A stretch of DNA of 64,000 nt. Source: Eumeta japonica. Taxonomy: Eukaryota; Arthropoda; Insecta; Lepidoptera; Psychidae. The notes under the pieces are model-generated. The model searched no databases and was not told where the DNA came from. It saw only the letters and a program-made list of their open reading frames with translations. The stretch is from NCBI GenBank assembly GCA_005406025.1, contig BGZK01000013.1, positions 124,001 to 188,000 on the forward strand, given 5' to 3'. Of this stretch, positions 46,866 to 61,159 are shown piece by piece; positions within the stretch are counted from its first letter, which is position 1; every line of letters begins with the position of its first letter. The translations under genes and the position numbers were made by a program.

Positions 46866-49514
46866 CACTTCCGTTTCCGTTTCCATCAAACACTTGACAA
46901 AGGTCTTAGCTTGAAAATTGAGAATGTAGTTTTATTTGTTTTACATTATATCATCTTAGAAAAAAAAGTTCGATTTTTTTCACTATGCTTATAATGCCGT
47001 CATCCATAAAGTAGAGCATAATTCATGAAAAAGTTGCCCCGAGCAGAGATAAATGTATGACGCGTCACGCATTCCCGATCATCTGCGACACAGTTACGAG
47101 ACTTTTCATGCCGACGCAACCATTACAGCTTTTTTATTTATTTGCGCACACGGCTCGAGATATAGATCGTTGGCTGTGGCATTGTGTGTTGTCATCTAGA
47201 ACGACAAATTCGAAGTAGTCAAATCGATTGTTGGCCTAATCAAGGAGAAAATCGATTATATTTTTATTGTGTGTCGTAACGGCCGACGCCTGTCCGCGAT
47301 AATGCGGCACTTAATTTCAATTTTCGATCGAGTCGACTACGACCTTGGATCGATTCGGCGTGAAGTGACAAGCCGCGCGCGCGCAACCCGATCGAACTTT
47401 GCTACGAACCCGCCAATAGGACAGCTTTCTAACTGTGACATAAAATTTATTGTCGTACAATTAATCGTTACTTTTAAAAGTTGTATAGTCTATTGCGAAA
47501 CGTTGACATGGCGTATTAAATTTAGAGCAAATATTGCAAACGCTAGCCGATTAGTAAACAAATTATTACGTTTGTCTTACTGAAATATTAACACATATTA
47601 TGAATTGTTTGGATTATAATCAATAATCACCTAGAAGTAGTTGAATAAGTCATTGTTTTATATGAGAATCCCATACTCGGTGACGATATTAAAGCCCGAA
47701 ATACTTTTAGATATAGTTTAATATTATTATTATCCAATTTCATTAATCTCGTGTAACTAACTACACAAACAATTTCAGTGCATTTGTCATTCGAGTCTAC
47801 AAAATATCAAGTACTCGCAACCGTAAAAAAGAAATACTTCGCATTTAATATACGACTTGTAACTGTTACTATACTATTCATTAGTAGCTTGTATTCCCGG
47901 TTCCACTTGCATGCACAGTCGAAGACTGTCCCAAATAAGATCCTATGTACTTTTATTTTCAAGTAAAACTTCACAGCACTCCTTCGCTTAATTCGTCGAT
48001 GGGTATGCATTTCTGGGGAAAGGTGCGTTCAACCATAACCAAAACTATCGTGTGTCTGTTTCCACTGTCGCAGCCGTCGTCGTCGGAGCCAATCGTTTGA
48101 AGGCCACCGCTGAACGTAAACTTCTGAATCTACTTCCGTGCATCACGGTCACCCATAACCCTCGACAGCCCGAGAACTAGGCCAGGTCGTGGTCTAAGTC
48201 TTAATGGGGTTGCGACATATGGCTCGTGATCGCCGCTCTAGAATTTCATAGTTGTGTCAATGCAATATTTTATAACTATTCATCACTTCGACAAGGTGTC
48301 TGGCCGGCGAGCTATTGCAAGGATAAGCAATGACACAGACCTTCGTAATCAAAATGCTAATCGGAATCGTACAATTCGGCCCGAAGCGGTCGGTGATGCC
48401 GGTGGGTATTATTGCATTATGCGACTTTTAATGTATGACTTCTAAACTATTTATAATATCACTTATGTCGAAGTCCTCGCCAGTGTGAGTCCTTGACCTG
48501 ACCTCCGTGAAACTTAAGTCATTCCACCATTTCCGTGAGTAGCGACGATAAAGATGACTGAATAAAATAAAATTCTAATAAAATCAATTTGATTATAGAT
48601 CGAATGTGAACACATTCATAAATAGATCTCAAAAGTGCAGGTCTACTAATTATTTTCAGTGTCCCTTTCGAAAATCATATGGATAATCAAAAAATAATAT
48701 ATTATAATCTATTCATGTAGTGATATTATTTTTGTGTCGGTTTTATTTCGCTCTGTGAAAATTTATTTTACACCGTTTTTAGTATATATACAATAACGTA
48801 ATATAAATTAATTTTATTCTAATTTAATGTAGAATTTAATATAGATTAATTAAATTTCTAAATGTTGAAAACTTGTCAGAATTAATACGTCTAAACGCCG
48901 CCCCGACCGTTGCCGTGAAATCGTTCCAGATCAGTTGAGATCCACATCGTCGTGCGAGTTGAGTGCATGGTAAAGAGATAGCCAAACTAGTTCAGTATGG
49001 CTGCCATGTGTGTAAAATATGTAACACATTTTATTTACTTTCTATAAATACCACGCTAGGATGGAATTTATTGAATCTATAACATGATGCGTTCAGAGTT
49101 ATGTGTAAATTACGTAAAACAATGCCATTCGCTGGGCCTCTCCGGATTCACCGAGAAGTTTCACGTGACATGCACGCAAACAAACACACGAGCCGGTAAA
49201 TAGACTCTTGGGTATTTTAAAAATGAGCTTCGTGTGTTTCATGGCTTATCCCTCATTGTTAGCGTAATTCTTTTCATACAGTTTCAGTGCGGAAACACAA
49301 GTTTACATTGTTATCTGATAACACGCACAGATAATAATGTACATTTTGTAATTATTTAAGGTTTCTACTGAATCTTTATCAAAACGGATTACTAATTGTC
49401 AAATTGTTTTCTATTGCAACACTTTCTGTATATAGCCACAGGTTTCTAGATTTGCATGACAATTCGTATGTCGTTTGTGGACCATTTCAACTTCCAAGAA
49501 ATAGAATTTGGTTG
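46866..49514. other. Mixed unique-looking DNA, no supported gene
   Basis: Patches with more CpG lie at 47040-47440, 48020-48250, 48300-48420 and 48890-48990. The ORF at 47269-47583 (non-ATG start, 104 codons) and the ORF at 48254-48445 show no domain. At 48930 an initiator-like atcagttg is followed by atgGTAAAG. I regard this as weak. These patches could be regulatory. Confidence 0.3.
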
Positions 49515-49922
49515 AAAATAAAATTAAAAAACTGGCAAAGTGCTAGTCGGATTCGCGCACGAAGGGTTCCGTACCATTATGCATAATAATGGTACATAAA
49601 TGTATAACAAAGTGAATATATAACTATATATTCTGTGAATATTTCAAGCGTCTACCTATTGCCGATATCAATATCGAGCCAAAACAAGCAAAAAAAAAAT
49701 CACGTTTTGTCTATGAGAGCCCCCTTAAATATTTGTTTTATTCTGTATTTTAGTATTTGTTGAAATAGCCGCAAGAGAAATACATCATCTGTAAAAATTT
49801 CAACTACTTGACGATCACAGTTCATGAGATACAGTCTGGTGACAGACGGACGGACGGACGGACAGCGGAGTCTTAGTAATAGAGTCCCGTTTTTTACCCT
49901 TTGGTTACGGAACCCTAAAAAA
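49515..49922 (+). repeat. Dispersed repeat with GGGTTCCGTA / TACGGAACCC ends
   Basis: gcacgaagggttccgtacc near the left and ggttacggaaccctaaaaa at the right are inverted relative to each other. The interior has a (GGAC)4 tract (49849-49863) and ttagtaatagagtcccg. This is an abundant lepidopteran repeat by memory. A decayed inverted copy is at 40706. A 9-bp hairpin (gtaccatta/taatggtac) sits at 49570-49594. Confidence 0.6.
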
Positions 49923-52900
49923 GAAGTAACGTCATTGTCAAAATCGGTTTCTATAAAATTATGATTGGTGGTTTAAGTATATTAGTCCGTTATTTGAATT
50001 TATACACCATTTTTATATATGTGCCCATTTAAAAAATATTTCATTTTTCAATTATTTAATACGTTATCATAATGATAACATACATATTTTCCTATTCAGT
50101 CTCATTGCATGTCACAAACATAACATTATGTTTTTTGTTTTGATACATTTGTAGACTCCCAAAATAACTATTAACTTTTAAAATTTTCACATTCAAAATT
50201 AAAATGTAAACATGCAAATTAAACAATAAAATCGTTTTTACTCTCTCTCGAATATCGTCTCACGTTCTTTTTATTTCAACGCGCTACGAGCTTTATAAAA
50301 TCTAGAATAATTTAGATTATGTAATTTATAGAAGCTCTCACAGATTCATCCGGCTTAAGTTACATCTGCATTATTACGTAAAACCAGTCAAACGAAATAA
50401 ATACGGGTAACATTTTTATTATAATGAGCGGGAAATCCTAAGGATGATATCGTAGATGTAGAATCACATTAGAAAATGCATAGATGTATGTAAGAGGATA
50501 AATATTAGCTTATGTTGTAATGAAACCAGAATCACATTTCATTTTTAATAAAGGAATTTCAGACTATGTGGCGACAAAATATTCTTGTACTTGTCGCTGA
50601 AACTCCAATTTATAAGCATTAGATAACATCTCTAGAATGACCCGTATAGATATAAATTAATATAACGCATAACATTTATTTTCATTTTACAATTTGCTAA
50701 TTCTGATAGGATTACCTCAGTCTTAGAGGAACTCGTAGGCTAACGTTATTCTATTTGGGAATAGGAGTAAACAGTCTTTAAGCAATTCACAGCAAGGTAC
50801 ATACACTATTTTTAATGAATAAAATTATGTAAGCAAAAGACTTTGAAAAGAAAAGGAAGTATACCCGAGAAGATGTCCACACGACGAGAAACGTCAACAC
50901 AGAAGTAGTTGCCTGTGCTACTCATGTAAATTAAATATGTATTACTTCATATCTAATATAAACGGCCTTTTAGACTCTTATACATTTCATATAAAAGTAA
51001 AAACATGCAATTATCCTCAAAATAGGTGACAATCCGGACGAGCGACGAGACGCGAGCGACTGAGCAATGTCCTTACTAAAAGGAACGTAAGCTGAAGGCC
51101 GTTAACTATTCGTTCCATTCATGCATGTTTCTAAAACCATCACGAACTCTTATAACAAATATTTTGTAAGCAAATTGTACAAGTTGTTGAAGCTTTTTTA
51201 AATAACACATTTAATTTCTATCGAAAGAATCTCACAGCTTTATATAGTTTCTATCGGTACACACATATTGAATTGTTATCAATAAAATTATATCTAGTCA
51301 CGTATTTCGCACCTGGCATTGTTGTCGCATCTCGGTTTTGATCTGACCTACTGCAGCATACCGTCCTACAATTTTTTTAATTCGCATCTAGGGCGGCCCT
51401 GAGCCTGCGTGGAAGACTTAAGAGTCCAATGTCGATGTCCCTCAATATGAAAGTGGCTGATATGTTTTATCTAATACATGATATATCTCGACACGCGTCG
51501 AGACAGCTTAGGGATAGTCTACAGTCTAACACTTTTTTCTTAGAAGAAATACACACTCTGAAAAGGAACATTATCTGGATGTACAGCATACGAGAGACGC
51601 GTACAGCTGGATGCGAGTGCTACTTTAAAAATATAATCCGCATATAGTTTAACGTAGAATTTTTTTTAATTTTGTCCATGTTGTTTTATTTGGTGCTATC
51701 GTCTTAAAACGACTTAAATAAAAATCAAAATATTAATTTTCTACTGAGTTATTTTCTATTAACGGAGAGCTACGATGTCCGATTCACTGATAATTTTCAT
51801 TTTTACTTTATTTATACACATTTTACTCTAACCACTGTTCGCCTGTATATAGGAATGTATGCCTGTATAGTTATATACATTTTTAACCGATTTTCGTTGT
51901 TGCATAATTTACGAGCTGGAAGTTATTATGGGATATTTATATATAATCACGCAACTCAATTATAAATGGTATTCCGTATTAAATAGCATAATAAATTAAT
52001 GTAATAAGAAAAAAAAACTAGATACAGCGGTGAGTTTCTTGTGTGTTTTTAAGTTACCACATTTTCGCGGTGGCAAAGCCGCATCCAAGATGTATATAAT
52101 TTATCAGAATCTCGACGATTCCTCGATAACGTTTCTATTTGCAAACGGAATCTTGTGGCAGGACGCGAACAGCTCGGCCGGCGCTCGCGCTAGGTCAGCG
52201 CGGATGCGCCGCTGACGCAAGCGGTGTAGCAACCTCGAGTTACGTGCGCGCTACGTGCCCCCTGCACACAGCCCATTTCAGCCGGTAAAACCTGTCCGAA
52301 ACGCTGATTGATGCTAATTAATTAGATTGTAAAATGGTGTTTGGCAAGTCGACAGAGTTTAGTGCTAAACAAATCTGCCGTTTTTGTATTATTACGTTAG
52401 AAAATTTTCAATACTTGACATTTTATTACAATTTACAATTAGAATAATTATTGGGATATTATTTTAGTAAGTTATTTAATTTTTTTTTTTTAATTTCGAA
52501 AGGACATTGTATTTTGGACAGTTCTGACGTATCTTAAAATACTGTCCGTATGGAAGTCTGTGTATGTGAGTGTGCACGCTCATTTTATGTGTGTTTGTGT
52601 ATACCCGCATATTTTTTATTACGTATAACAGATTTCGATCATATTGGGGCATTCGAAAAGGTTTTACTCAATTCAAAAATTCTGAAAATTAAACTACGAT
52701 AGACCAAGTAAGTATAGAAGATTTTAAAAATGAAATTTATAAATATATTTTTTTGGTTAACTTTTACATCCACGAACTGATAATTTCTAAAGGTAATTAA
52801 TCAATCGATAAAATCTACTTTGATTCTTAAAATTATTTTCAAGGTTATCAAAACCGATTAAAATAGATCAATTTAGTCGAAATATATGATTGGAGGGACG

Positions 52901-53337
52901 TAAAAAAAAAGTTTGATTTCTAATAACTTCTAAACGCATCTATTGAACAAGGTCGGGTTTGCGACATTTGAAAGATTATTAATTAGTTTATTGAGATGAA
53001 ATAACGGTACCGATTTAAAAATTTAGCAACTGCCTTTTAGAATCAAATATTACTAGCTGTTACCTACCTATTTGTCTGAGCATAAATTAAAATTAAATTA
53101 GTAATTTGAATTCGCTTGCCATTTCCAATTACTATTTTTCTAGTATCTGGTATCATTTTAATGTTTAAAAAGTCCTATTTTAGAATATAATACACTTCGA
53201 TGCTGAATCCTATTAAAATCCATTCAGCCGTTTTAGCATTTTTGTATTAAAAGCATCTAGAAAAATTTTAATGTTTATTTATAACTCTATTAATCTAATA
53301 ATAAAGAAGTTATAACAATTTGTATGATTTAACATGT
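49923..53337. other. AT-rich DNA, no supported gene
   Basis: A CpG-rich patch at 52150-52270 (ggatgcgccgctgacgcaag) and a short palindrome tctcgac/gtcgaga at 51487-51504. GT-rich DNA at 52555-52605. The ORF at 51429-51647 has no domain. Confidence 0.4.
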
Positions 53338-53514
53338 ACATTTAGGTATATTAAAACTATAGAACCTGACAGATATGTACATTACCTACCTAATTTAAAA
53401 TATAATGATTTTCTCTGCTATTTTGCTCCACAATTTAATATGCCCGGTGATGTCAAGAAAGAACAAGTGCTAGCAAGACTATTTATTTTATGCTACTTGT
53501 GTGTATGTATCTAA
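53338..53514 (+). other. Open frame after an acceptor-like AG, doubtful
   Basis: Non-ATG frame with YIKTIEPDRYVHYLPNLKYN and APQFNMPGDVKKEQVLARLF, closing at TAA 53512-53514. The AG at 53344-53345 follows a weak pyrimidine tract. The wording looks protein-like, but there is no donor or repeat match. Confidence 0.2.
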
Positions 53515-56084
53515 AGACAAAAAGACAACTCTATAAAAATCGATAAAACAACTCTATATTGATCGATAAAGATTTAGCCTGAATAATAAATGCGACAACT
53601 AAATAGCCCATTATTAGTGGGCTAGTAATTATTTACTTTTTTCAAATGCCAACTTATACAAAACAAATTACATCACAATATCATGTCACATAAATGTATA
53701 TTTTCTTCGAGTCTATAATGTATATACATATAAAGGTAGTTAATTTACAATTTTTTTGAATTCGAAAACGTAAAATTGACGGTTGTCGTGCAGGATGAAC
53801 CAGATCTTTTAAATACGTTTGTTGTAGCTGTCCGGTAAATAAGCATGATTTAGCTTCATTAAAAAGATACCTTTGATAAAATATGTGAAAACTAACAAGC
53901 GATTCATTTTTGCACAATTCATAACCCGTAGCATTTGAAAAAACTTTTTTCATTCCTTTAATAATTTTGAAAGAGGACACTGATAAAGTTGCGTTTAAAA
54001 GTACGAGCAACAAGGTTTTTCTGCTTTCCGGGCTCGATAATATTATTACAAAAAAAAATTAAATCGGTTTACAAGATCAATCGTTGCCTAGCTTTTCTTT
54101 AAGACAATCATTAAAACAGCTGCATAGTAATTTTGATGTGGCAACATTTTTCCCCGTAGTATTTAGAAAGTGCATGAGCGATACTAAATTTTAATGTTCG
54201 ACCCTCGGCGAGTACTCATTAAAAATAAATAATAAATCGGACATATTATACAGTAATACAGAGCGGTTTTTATAGTTGACGTCTTACATTCACTCTTACA
54301 ATTCTGATGTCATCAGACCACATCAGTAGTTGTGCAGCGAGCGTTTCATTTATAACAGATCGGCGTGGTCAAGAATACTACTGGGTGACCGATCCAGTTG
54401 GCTAATTCTAGTAGCAGTTCGTTTGTAATAAAAATCTAACAAAATATTATAGAAGAACCAATATTGTCTCAGATCCGGCATTAGAAAAATATACCCTCAT
54501 CTGTCAATTAAATTAAATAATATTTGTAAAGTAGATAACAATATTTTAAATTTATGAGAACAATGTCTGCCGCCGTAGTGTTGATGCTATTAATATTAAT
54601 TACTTAAACTTTTTTTTTTACGTAGGCTGCCAATAATTTCAATCGTTACAAATACATATGTTATATGAAGATTTTTGTAAACTTCATATACGTGTTAATA
54701 TTTTTTAATGAACACATGATGGAAATAAGTTCAGTTTATCTACCTGTTTACACCTACCTACAGGTACTTGCGCTGTGCAATTAACATAAGACACAAAAAA
54801 TAATTATTAATTAATTATTCATAGCAGCAGGACTATCGCAGCAGACACTGTTTTGATAAATTTGTAAATCGATATTGTTATCTGCCTTTAAAACATTATT
54901 CGATTCAATTAACAGATGAGGGCACACTTTTCTAATTCCAGATCTTAGACTAATATTTATAACTAGTGGATATAGTTTAAATTTTACATCCAACACAAAT
55001 ATTCTTTGAAGGCGTATTTGTTTGAAATATCGTGTACGGGGAAAGGAAAACTTATGGTATTAACATCACGAAGTGTCTTCGCTAAGGCCAATCTATTATT
55101 AACAGGTCTTACCTATCTCGATTCGTTTCAAAATTATACGAAGGAATCAAATTCCGTACCAACGACAACTGCCTATCAAACACCGCCCATGCACGTTGTA
55201 ACGCAAACCTACACACAGCTATTTATATGATACGTGTCACCTCGATTCTTAAAAGAATTCACGAAAGGCACCCAAGTTATTGTTATTGTGTTACATTTTT
55301 ATTTTTTGTTTCGTGTTTTCCTAACGCAACTTCGGCCATATTGGAGTCAGCATGACGTAACGTAACACGCAGCACAGTAAACGACATCAGCAACACCTCG
55401 CCACACGCCAACAATAATATAAAGTATAATATACTGTTATAGAGCTACTTTTGGATTGCCATACTCGAATCAAAAGAATATTTACGTATTCTTAAGTGTA
55501 TATGTTCATATTCCTAAAAAAAATTTCATTTACCAATCAATTTAATGATTTTTAATAAGACTAGATTTCTGCTTTAGACTATGTCCCATAATTATTTGGG
55601 AAATTTGATTAAATTAATACAAGCTACCCCACTATGTAGTACTACAGAAACGTTATTAACTGCCTTCCTTAATAAATGAAGGGGCTACCATACAAATTCA
55701 AGCTTATCATTATGTATCACAAGTTATATTTAACCGATTTTAATAAAACTTATTCCTAAATTTATATTAAATTACATACTTTTAAATTAATATTTTTAAA
55801 CTCTTGGAAATAAATGCAGCAGTTTTGCGTTACGCCTGTTCAAACAAAGGGAAATTATGGATTTCAGTATATTTTTTAATATTTTTAATGTGCAGATATA
55901 TTATAGCGATATTACGGATTTCTAATAATACTAGGCATTACATAGTGAAAAATAAAATTAAACCACTTTTTTTCTTTTAATTTGCCTGCTAATTTACCCT
56001 TTTGCCCATTTTTTACATCGATCGATCTCACTACAAATTCTTGTAAATTCTTGTACACTACAAACTTTGATTACACTGACTTTT
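53515..56084. other. AT-rich DNA, no supported gene
   Basis: The plus-strand ORF at 55006-55230 (74 codons; LTSRSVFAKANLLLTGLTYL) has balanced composition but no recognised domain. Other ORFs look random. Confidence 0.4.
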
Positions 56085-56215
56085 CTGGTCTAACCCTGGT
56101 CCCACTGTCCAACATGATCGCGCTGCCGATCCGATAAAAATTCCGCCCTCAGTTTGAATGGCTGTCCCGATACCGATCTTGGTTTTCTCTCGTACATTGC
56201 AATTGCAGCGACAAC
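56085..56215 (-). repeat. Degenerate hexamer-type repeat, copy 5 (weak)
   Basis: accctggtcccactgtcc, gctgccgatccgataaaaat and tcccgataccgatcttgg. Low similarity to the other copies. Confidence 0.35.
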
Positions 56216-59189
56216 CTTATTAATACTAACTGCAAAAAAAAGGTAAATTTAAAAATTCAACTCTACCCTGGCGGCATCCTTAACATTTGTATAGTTAGAG
56301 AGTCTGGACGGAATTGTAAGTAGACTATAAATTGTTAAAAAAATCAGTCCAAATTTTTATTCCTCTTTACATTCAAATGACAATTAACAGATCTCTTCCG
56401 TCGCAAGGTTTTTATGAATGTAAAAAAAAAAAGTTTAATTCAGAATTTTTTATCGACTCGAATAGAGAAAGTTGTTAACTACCGAATATTTTTTTACGGA
56501 CGCTGGACAAAAAACATGGAAATCATTCATTGTCAATCATGTCCCGGACAATTAACATAAATCGCGCATAATTCGCAACGCATACGGCAAACGAGCGTGC
56601 ACATATCGCCGTTTATTTATAGCGGCGCCGGCGCCGAGGCGGGCGCGCTCGCGAGGTGGCGCGGTCGATGACACCCGCCTGCAACGCGCGCTCCATATAA
56701 CACGTTCGGGCATGTGGGTCCTCGACTTGTAAGAATCCATAATCATGCGTTTCTATACGATTTCTTGTCGGTACTAATACACCTTTGAAGTGAATACTAT
56801 AGGCACGTTAGGCGTCTTTCAGGGGAATAAAATCTTATTTCAATATAAGTAAATATTATTTCAATTAAAGTTTTCAGGCAAATGAATTTTTGTCAAAACC
56901 TTTTTATACGCCTTAGTTGATTTTTATGTTTTTACTCATGACTTGACTATGACTTCGCGTTCCCGGCACGCTAATGTTAACAGTATATGTATACATTAGC
57001 ATGTCGGGTTTTAACAGTATTTAACAGTATATGTGAAATGTTTTTGGTATATGTAAATATTCTCTTTTTAAATTTAATTCAATAGCAACATTTTTGTTGT
57101 TTTGTTTACATATTGAAAGGGTTAAATTTTTCAACTCAAACCTTAATATGCATATTGGATTTTAGTATCAAATTTACTGGCTCGCGTAGCCCATCATATG
57201 TTTTGATTAATAAATGAAGCATATAAATTGTATATAATTGTTGCTCGAAGGGTTGATTGATATTAAAACAAGATTAATGTTAATTATTTAAATTCAAAAA
57301 TTATGATGTTTTAATTTCCGATATTACAATTAATTTGTAACTACCAAGAAAACACTTTTTATTTCATAGTTTCAACTTATCATTTTTGTCAGCAGTCCCC
57401 AACGACTGCCTATTTTTATGTTCACACATTACATATTCGAAGTGGGTTGGTATAAGTACATTAGAACTCGGTAGCCGCAATGTGTTTGCCTAAAACGAAT
57501 AAATTCATCACCTTGACAGGATTTCAACTGCATTACGATTTTGTGCACAATACGTGTCTTATTTTGTAAGTGATGTATTTTCAAGCAAACCCCACATTAT
57601 TATTCAAAAATAGACTTATGAAAACAGAATTACTTTCGAATTAAAAATTATAAATTGGTGTTTTTAACGTATTAAAAACAAACGAACTTGTTTAAAATAA
57701 CACATGAAATTCTTAAAATAAATTGAAACATGAAGTAATAAGAATTTCTTTACGTTAAATATTGTTAGGAGAAAATAACAACCTTTTTCTTCAGAATTTT
57801 ATCGTTGATCCCAATATACAGTCGCAAATTCCGTACAGTAATATTTCTTTGATGACGAAATAGCATAATGAGTTTGATAAAATCGTTCCGCGCCGCAAAC
57901 TGCCTCTATACAATATTTACTCAACTAAGGTTAATGCAATAGTATTTATACATGTATTACCGGCATCGAAGGCACTAAATTTTAGCCACAACGGATGATA
58001 TCAAACACAATTTTACAACGATCAAACAATGTATAGATATATACAGTTTATAATATGACCTACTTAAATCTACTACTATACATTATGACCTACTTACACC
58101 TAACTACTACTATGCAAGCTAGTAATACAACCATAGCATGTTGTTCTTTTCGTCCATATCTTTGACTCGATCTTTAAAAAAATATATAATAAAATAACAA
58201 TCATTGAAATAAATTCAATTAACTCGCCTTTACGACTATTAGAAGCAATATATCGCATTTTTAATAAAATAAAAGGTTCCGCGTCATAGTTTCGAACTAT
58301 CAAACGGTTTGTCGTGCAGCACACAAGCGATAGGCAGCGCATTGATATGCGAAAGCATTTTCTAAAAGGTAAAAGTTCTGTCGTGCTTTCTACCTATACC
58401 CATTTTAATTTCAAAGTCGCGTATGCAATTTATCGTCTACACATCTTTTATTCATTAAGTAGGTTTTCTTACGACGCGACCGTACATTCGCCCTATTTTA
58501 ATGGTCGTATATGACGTGTGACTGTGTTACTATAGGTTGATTTTTATTCCCATAACGCAAAGTAATGTTCGTTGATTCGTTGAAATGTTGTTTTGTCGAA
58601 GTTTTTCAGTGATCGTGAACGGAAATTAAAAAAAAATTGAAAATTTCTTACAACGTAAAATTACGTTACCTACTCATGTATGAAATTTTAAGTGTCCGTC
58701 TATTTGTCTATTAAAAATCTGCTTTTCAGTGTTTTGATATACATAATTAAAAATTTTATTATGACATTTGGTTATAGTGAAAAAATTAATTTAATACTCA
58801 AATTAACACCTTTAAACAACGTGGACGACCGTACGAGACGTGTTTATTATGAAAAGAAAAATATCTAGCCGGTAGTTACCAAATACTAATTCATATATAG
58901 AAGCATCCTTTCTTTTTAATACATAAAATGAAACCTTATAAAATAATACTGGAGTCCGCTTCATACCAAAAATATTCTACTTTTAATACTTAAAAATTCG
59001 TTAAACACACAGTGACAGTTGAAATAATATGCAATCTTTTTAAATTAGTTTTTGGATAAAAAAATAATTTATAGAACAGAAGATATATGAAAATAAATAT
59101 AAAAACAACAGGTGAGATATCACACTATCGCAGAATACAGACGTGACTAGCAGCTCCCTCTGTTGGATTTTTTTTTAGTAAGAGAAAGT
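56216..59189. other. AT-rich DNA with one CpG-rich island
   Basis: 56560-56720 is CpG-rich (gcggcgccggcgccgaggcg) beside tttatttata, and may be a regulatory island. The minus-strand ORF over it is Arg/Ala-rich by composition. Elsewhere nothing. Confidence 0.4.
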
Positions 59190-59430
59190 TCCTATGGCTC
59201 TCCTCCCTCTATTAGATATCCTATTCTTCCTAAAAGGTTTGATGGCCCACTTCCCCCTCCAGCAGATATCCTACATCCCATTCCTTCCTAAAAGGCCGAC
59301 AACGCACTGTCTCTGGGTTAGTGAGTGTCTATGGGCGGCGATGAATACCTTCTATCCTTTGGCTCACATGCTCGTTTTCCCTTTAAAATCTCATAAAAAC
59401 GCTAATCTCGTAAAACCAACTTGCATTTAT
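59190..59430 (+). repeat. Lepidopteran-type SINE-like repeat with tandemly duplicated head
   Basis: cctaaaaggccgacaacgca, gttagtgagtgtctatgggc, ggcgatgaatacctt and ctcacatgctcgttt, in this order, are those of an abundant lepidopteran repeat. The segment ...agatatcct...ttcctaaaagg occurs twice (about 59212-59236 and 59264-59296). The 96-codon ORF is a by-product. Confidence 0.55.
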
Positions 59431-60284
59431 CTGTTCATTTTACAAAAAAAAAAGGCTGTACGCTCTCAAGCACTATACACTTAAAAATGTTTTTGGTTCA
59501 ATGAAGTAAATTCATCTGGCATCTATGTAATATATCGATCCAATTCTTATTACATCTGAAAAGTTATATAGACATACGTACATATGAAATATACATACAC
59601 ACAAGTCTAAATCTCGTATAAAACGTACCAAATAAAACGAAATAATTATACAAAATAAACAGTTCAAATAAAAACCCTTTTTTTTTTTCCTTAAATAAAG
59701 TACAAAACCAAAGTGATTTATTGCAATATAATCACGATTGGTAATGTCCAATGGCTAATTTTCTCAAGAATCCCCTATTTAATGCGAGTTTCAGTTTTAA
59801 GGTGACAAAACCGTCGTTAAATATATACCATAGTCACAATTTGTACGACCAGTTCATATCCTGACGCCCAGAATCGTACAAAACTACCAAATAAAAACCA
59901 CAGATGAAGTGGGTCAAAGTAGAATGCACATCTGATTATGAAGCTTCATGGTTTTGTATGAAAGCTAAAATTGGACACAAAAGAGAAGTATTATATCTCT
60001 CAACTGAACTAAATGATCCTTTTCATTTGTAGGATTTCCTTCATATGTAAATTACATGTTCAATTTTAAGGTTAATATAACTTAATAATCAAACAAAGCA
60101 TAGATAGGAGATAATTAATAATCTGTAATATCTAAGCATGGCTTGTATTAAGAAAGTAAGTACTTTTGTAGTACAATAATCGGTATATTTTCGTATTTTT
60201 TTTTTGCATCGTTATAATCTATCTGTGATCCATATGCTTTCTTTAGATATTTATGGGCGATGAGCTATTTTAATAAGATTTTTA
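59431..60284. other. AT-rich DNA, nothing recognised
   Basis: No gene. Confidence 0.6.
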
Positions 60285-60450
60285 AGGATCGAACGAGCGT
60301 GCGAGCTACCAGATAGCAAGTGATCATCTCCACCCATGGCTGTACACAATCACAAGTGCATTACCAATGCGATACTGTCCTTTTGAGAAGGGACAAGCTC
60401 TTTTATTGAATATCCCTCTGTCTTAGTTAATTGGGAATACCGCTGATAGT
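60285..60450 (+). repeat. Lepidopteran-type dispersed repeat
   Basis: gagctaccagatagcaagtg, atcatctccacccatggctg and gcattaccaatgcgatactg follow the order of a repeat family I remember (ctaccggatggtaagtggtc...). No second copy here. Confidence 0.4.
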
Positions 60451-60479
60451 AGGCAGCTCCAGAGCTTTGCCGTATTTAG

Positions 60480-60750
60480 CTAAAAGTCACTCATAAAGCG
60501 TGCGATGATAGAATGCTGGTCATCAAAATTGTGATGGTGGTATTTCCGGCGACTGAAATGATCGCGGAATTCAGCGTTAGGAATAACGTTGAGTAATTCT
60601 TCAGAAAACTCTTCTCTTCTCTAAACTCACTCCTCAATAAGGCATCCATAAAGATGCTGGATCTTTTCTCAAAGCCAGCGGGTCGTGCTGGCTGAATATT
60701 AAAGAGTCGCTGACAATTTTGTAACCTGTCACAAATATTTGACGTCATAT
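60480..60750 (-). pseudogene. LINE-derived minus-strand frame
   Basis: An 85-codon minus-strand frame (SEFREEKSFLKNYSTLFLTL, NSAIISVAGNTTITILMTSI). The plus-strand text ataaagcgtgcgatgatag...atgatcgcggaattc resembles a repetitive lepidopteran sequence. Clade not assigned. Confidence 0.35.
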
Positions 60751-61159
60751 ATGGAGTGTAGTGTTTGAGTTGCCTAGGTGATTGTCATCAACTGTACTAG
60801 ATTTCATATCGTAATCGCATTATAGGTTTGAAGTCAGAAAAACTATATTCTCTTATTGCTTGTCATATAAACTTTTACTGGATCATGGTACAGTAGATAC
60901 GTCGCGAGTTCTTATCATCGATTCCATTACTCGTTCGTAAGCATTTGTAATTACTTATATATAAACAAACAATAATGGTAGTCTTTTTTTTTCGCAATTA
61001 ACATGGATGCATTAAGCAAATGTATAGTCCAATATTTAATGAATATTAGAATATGAACTCCGAAAATTACTTCAACCGTCCGAACATGAAAGAATAACAA
61101 AAGCATGCTATGAATTATGAATATCTTTTTCATAGTCGTCGATGGGCATTAATACATTT
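60751..61159. other. No recognised feature
   Basis: AT-rich, no gene. Confidence 0.6.

Noticed and set aside
48890..48990. Promoter with initiator atcagttg and donor-like atgGTAAAG
   Set aside because: No downstream promoter element at the right place and no supporting exon. Mentioned only as a patch.
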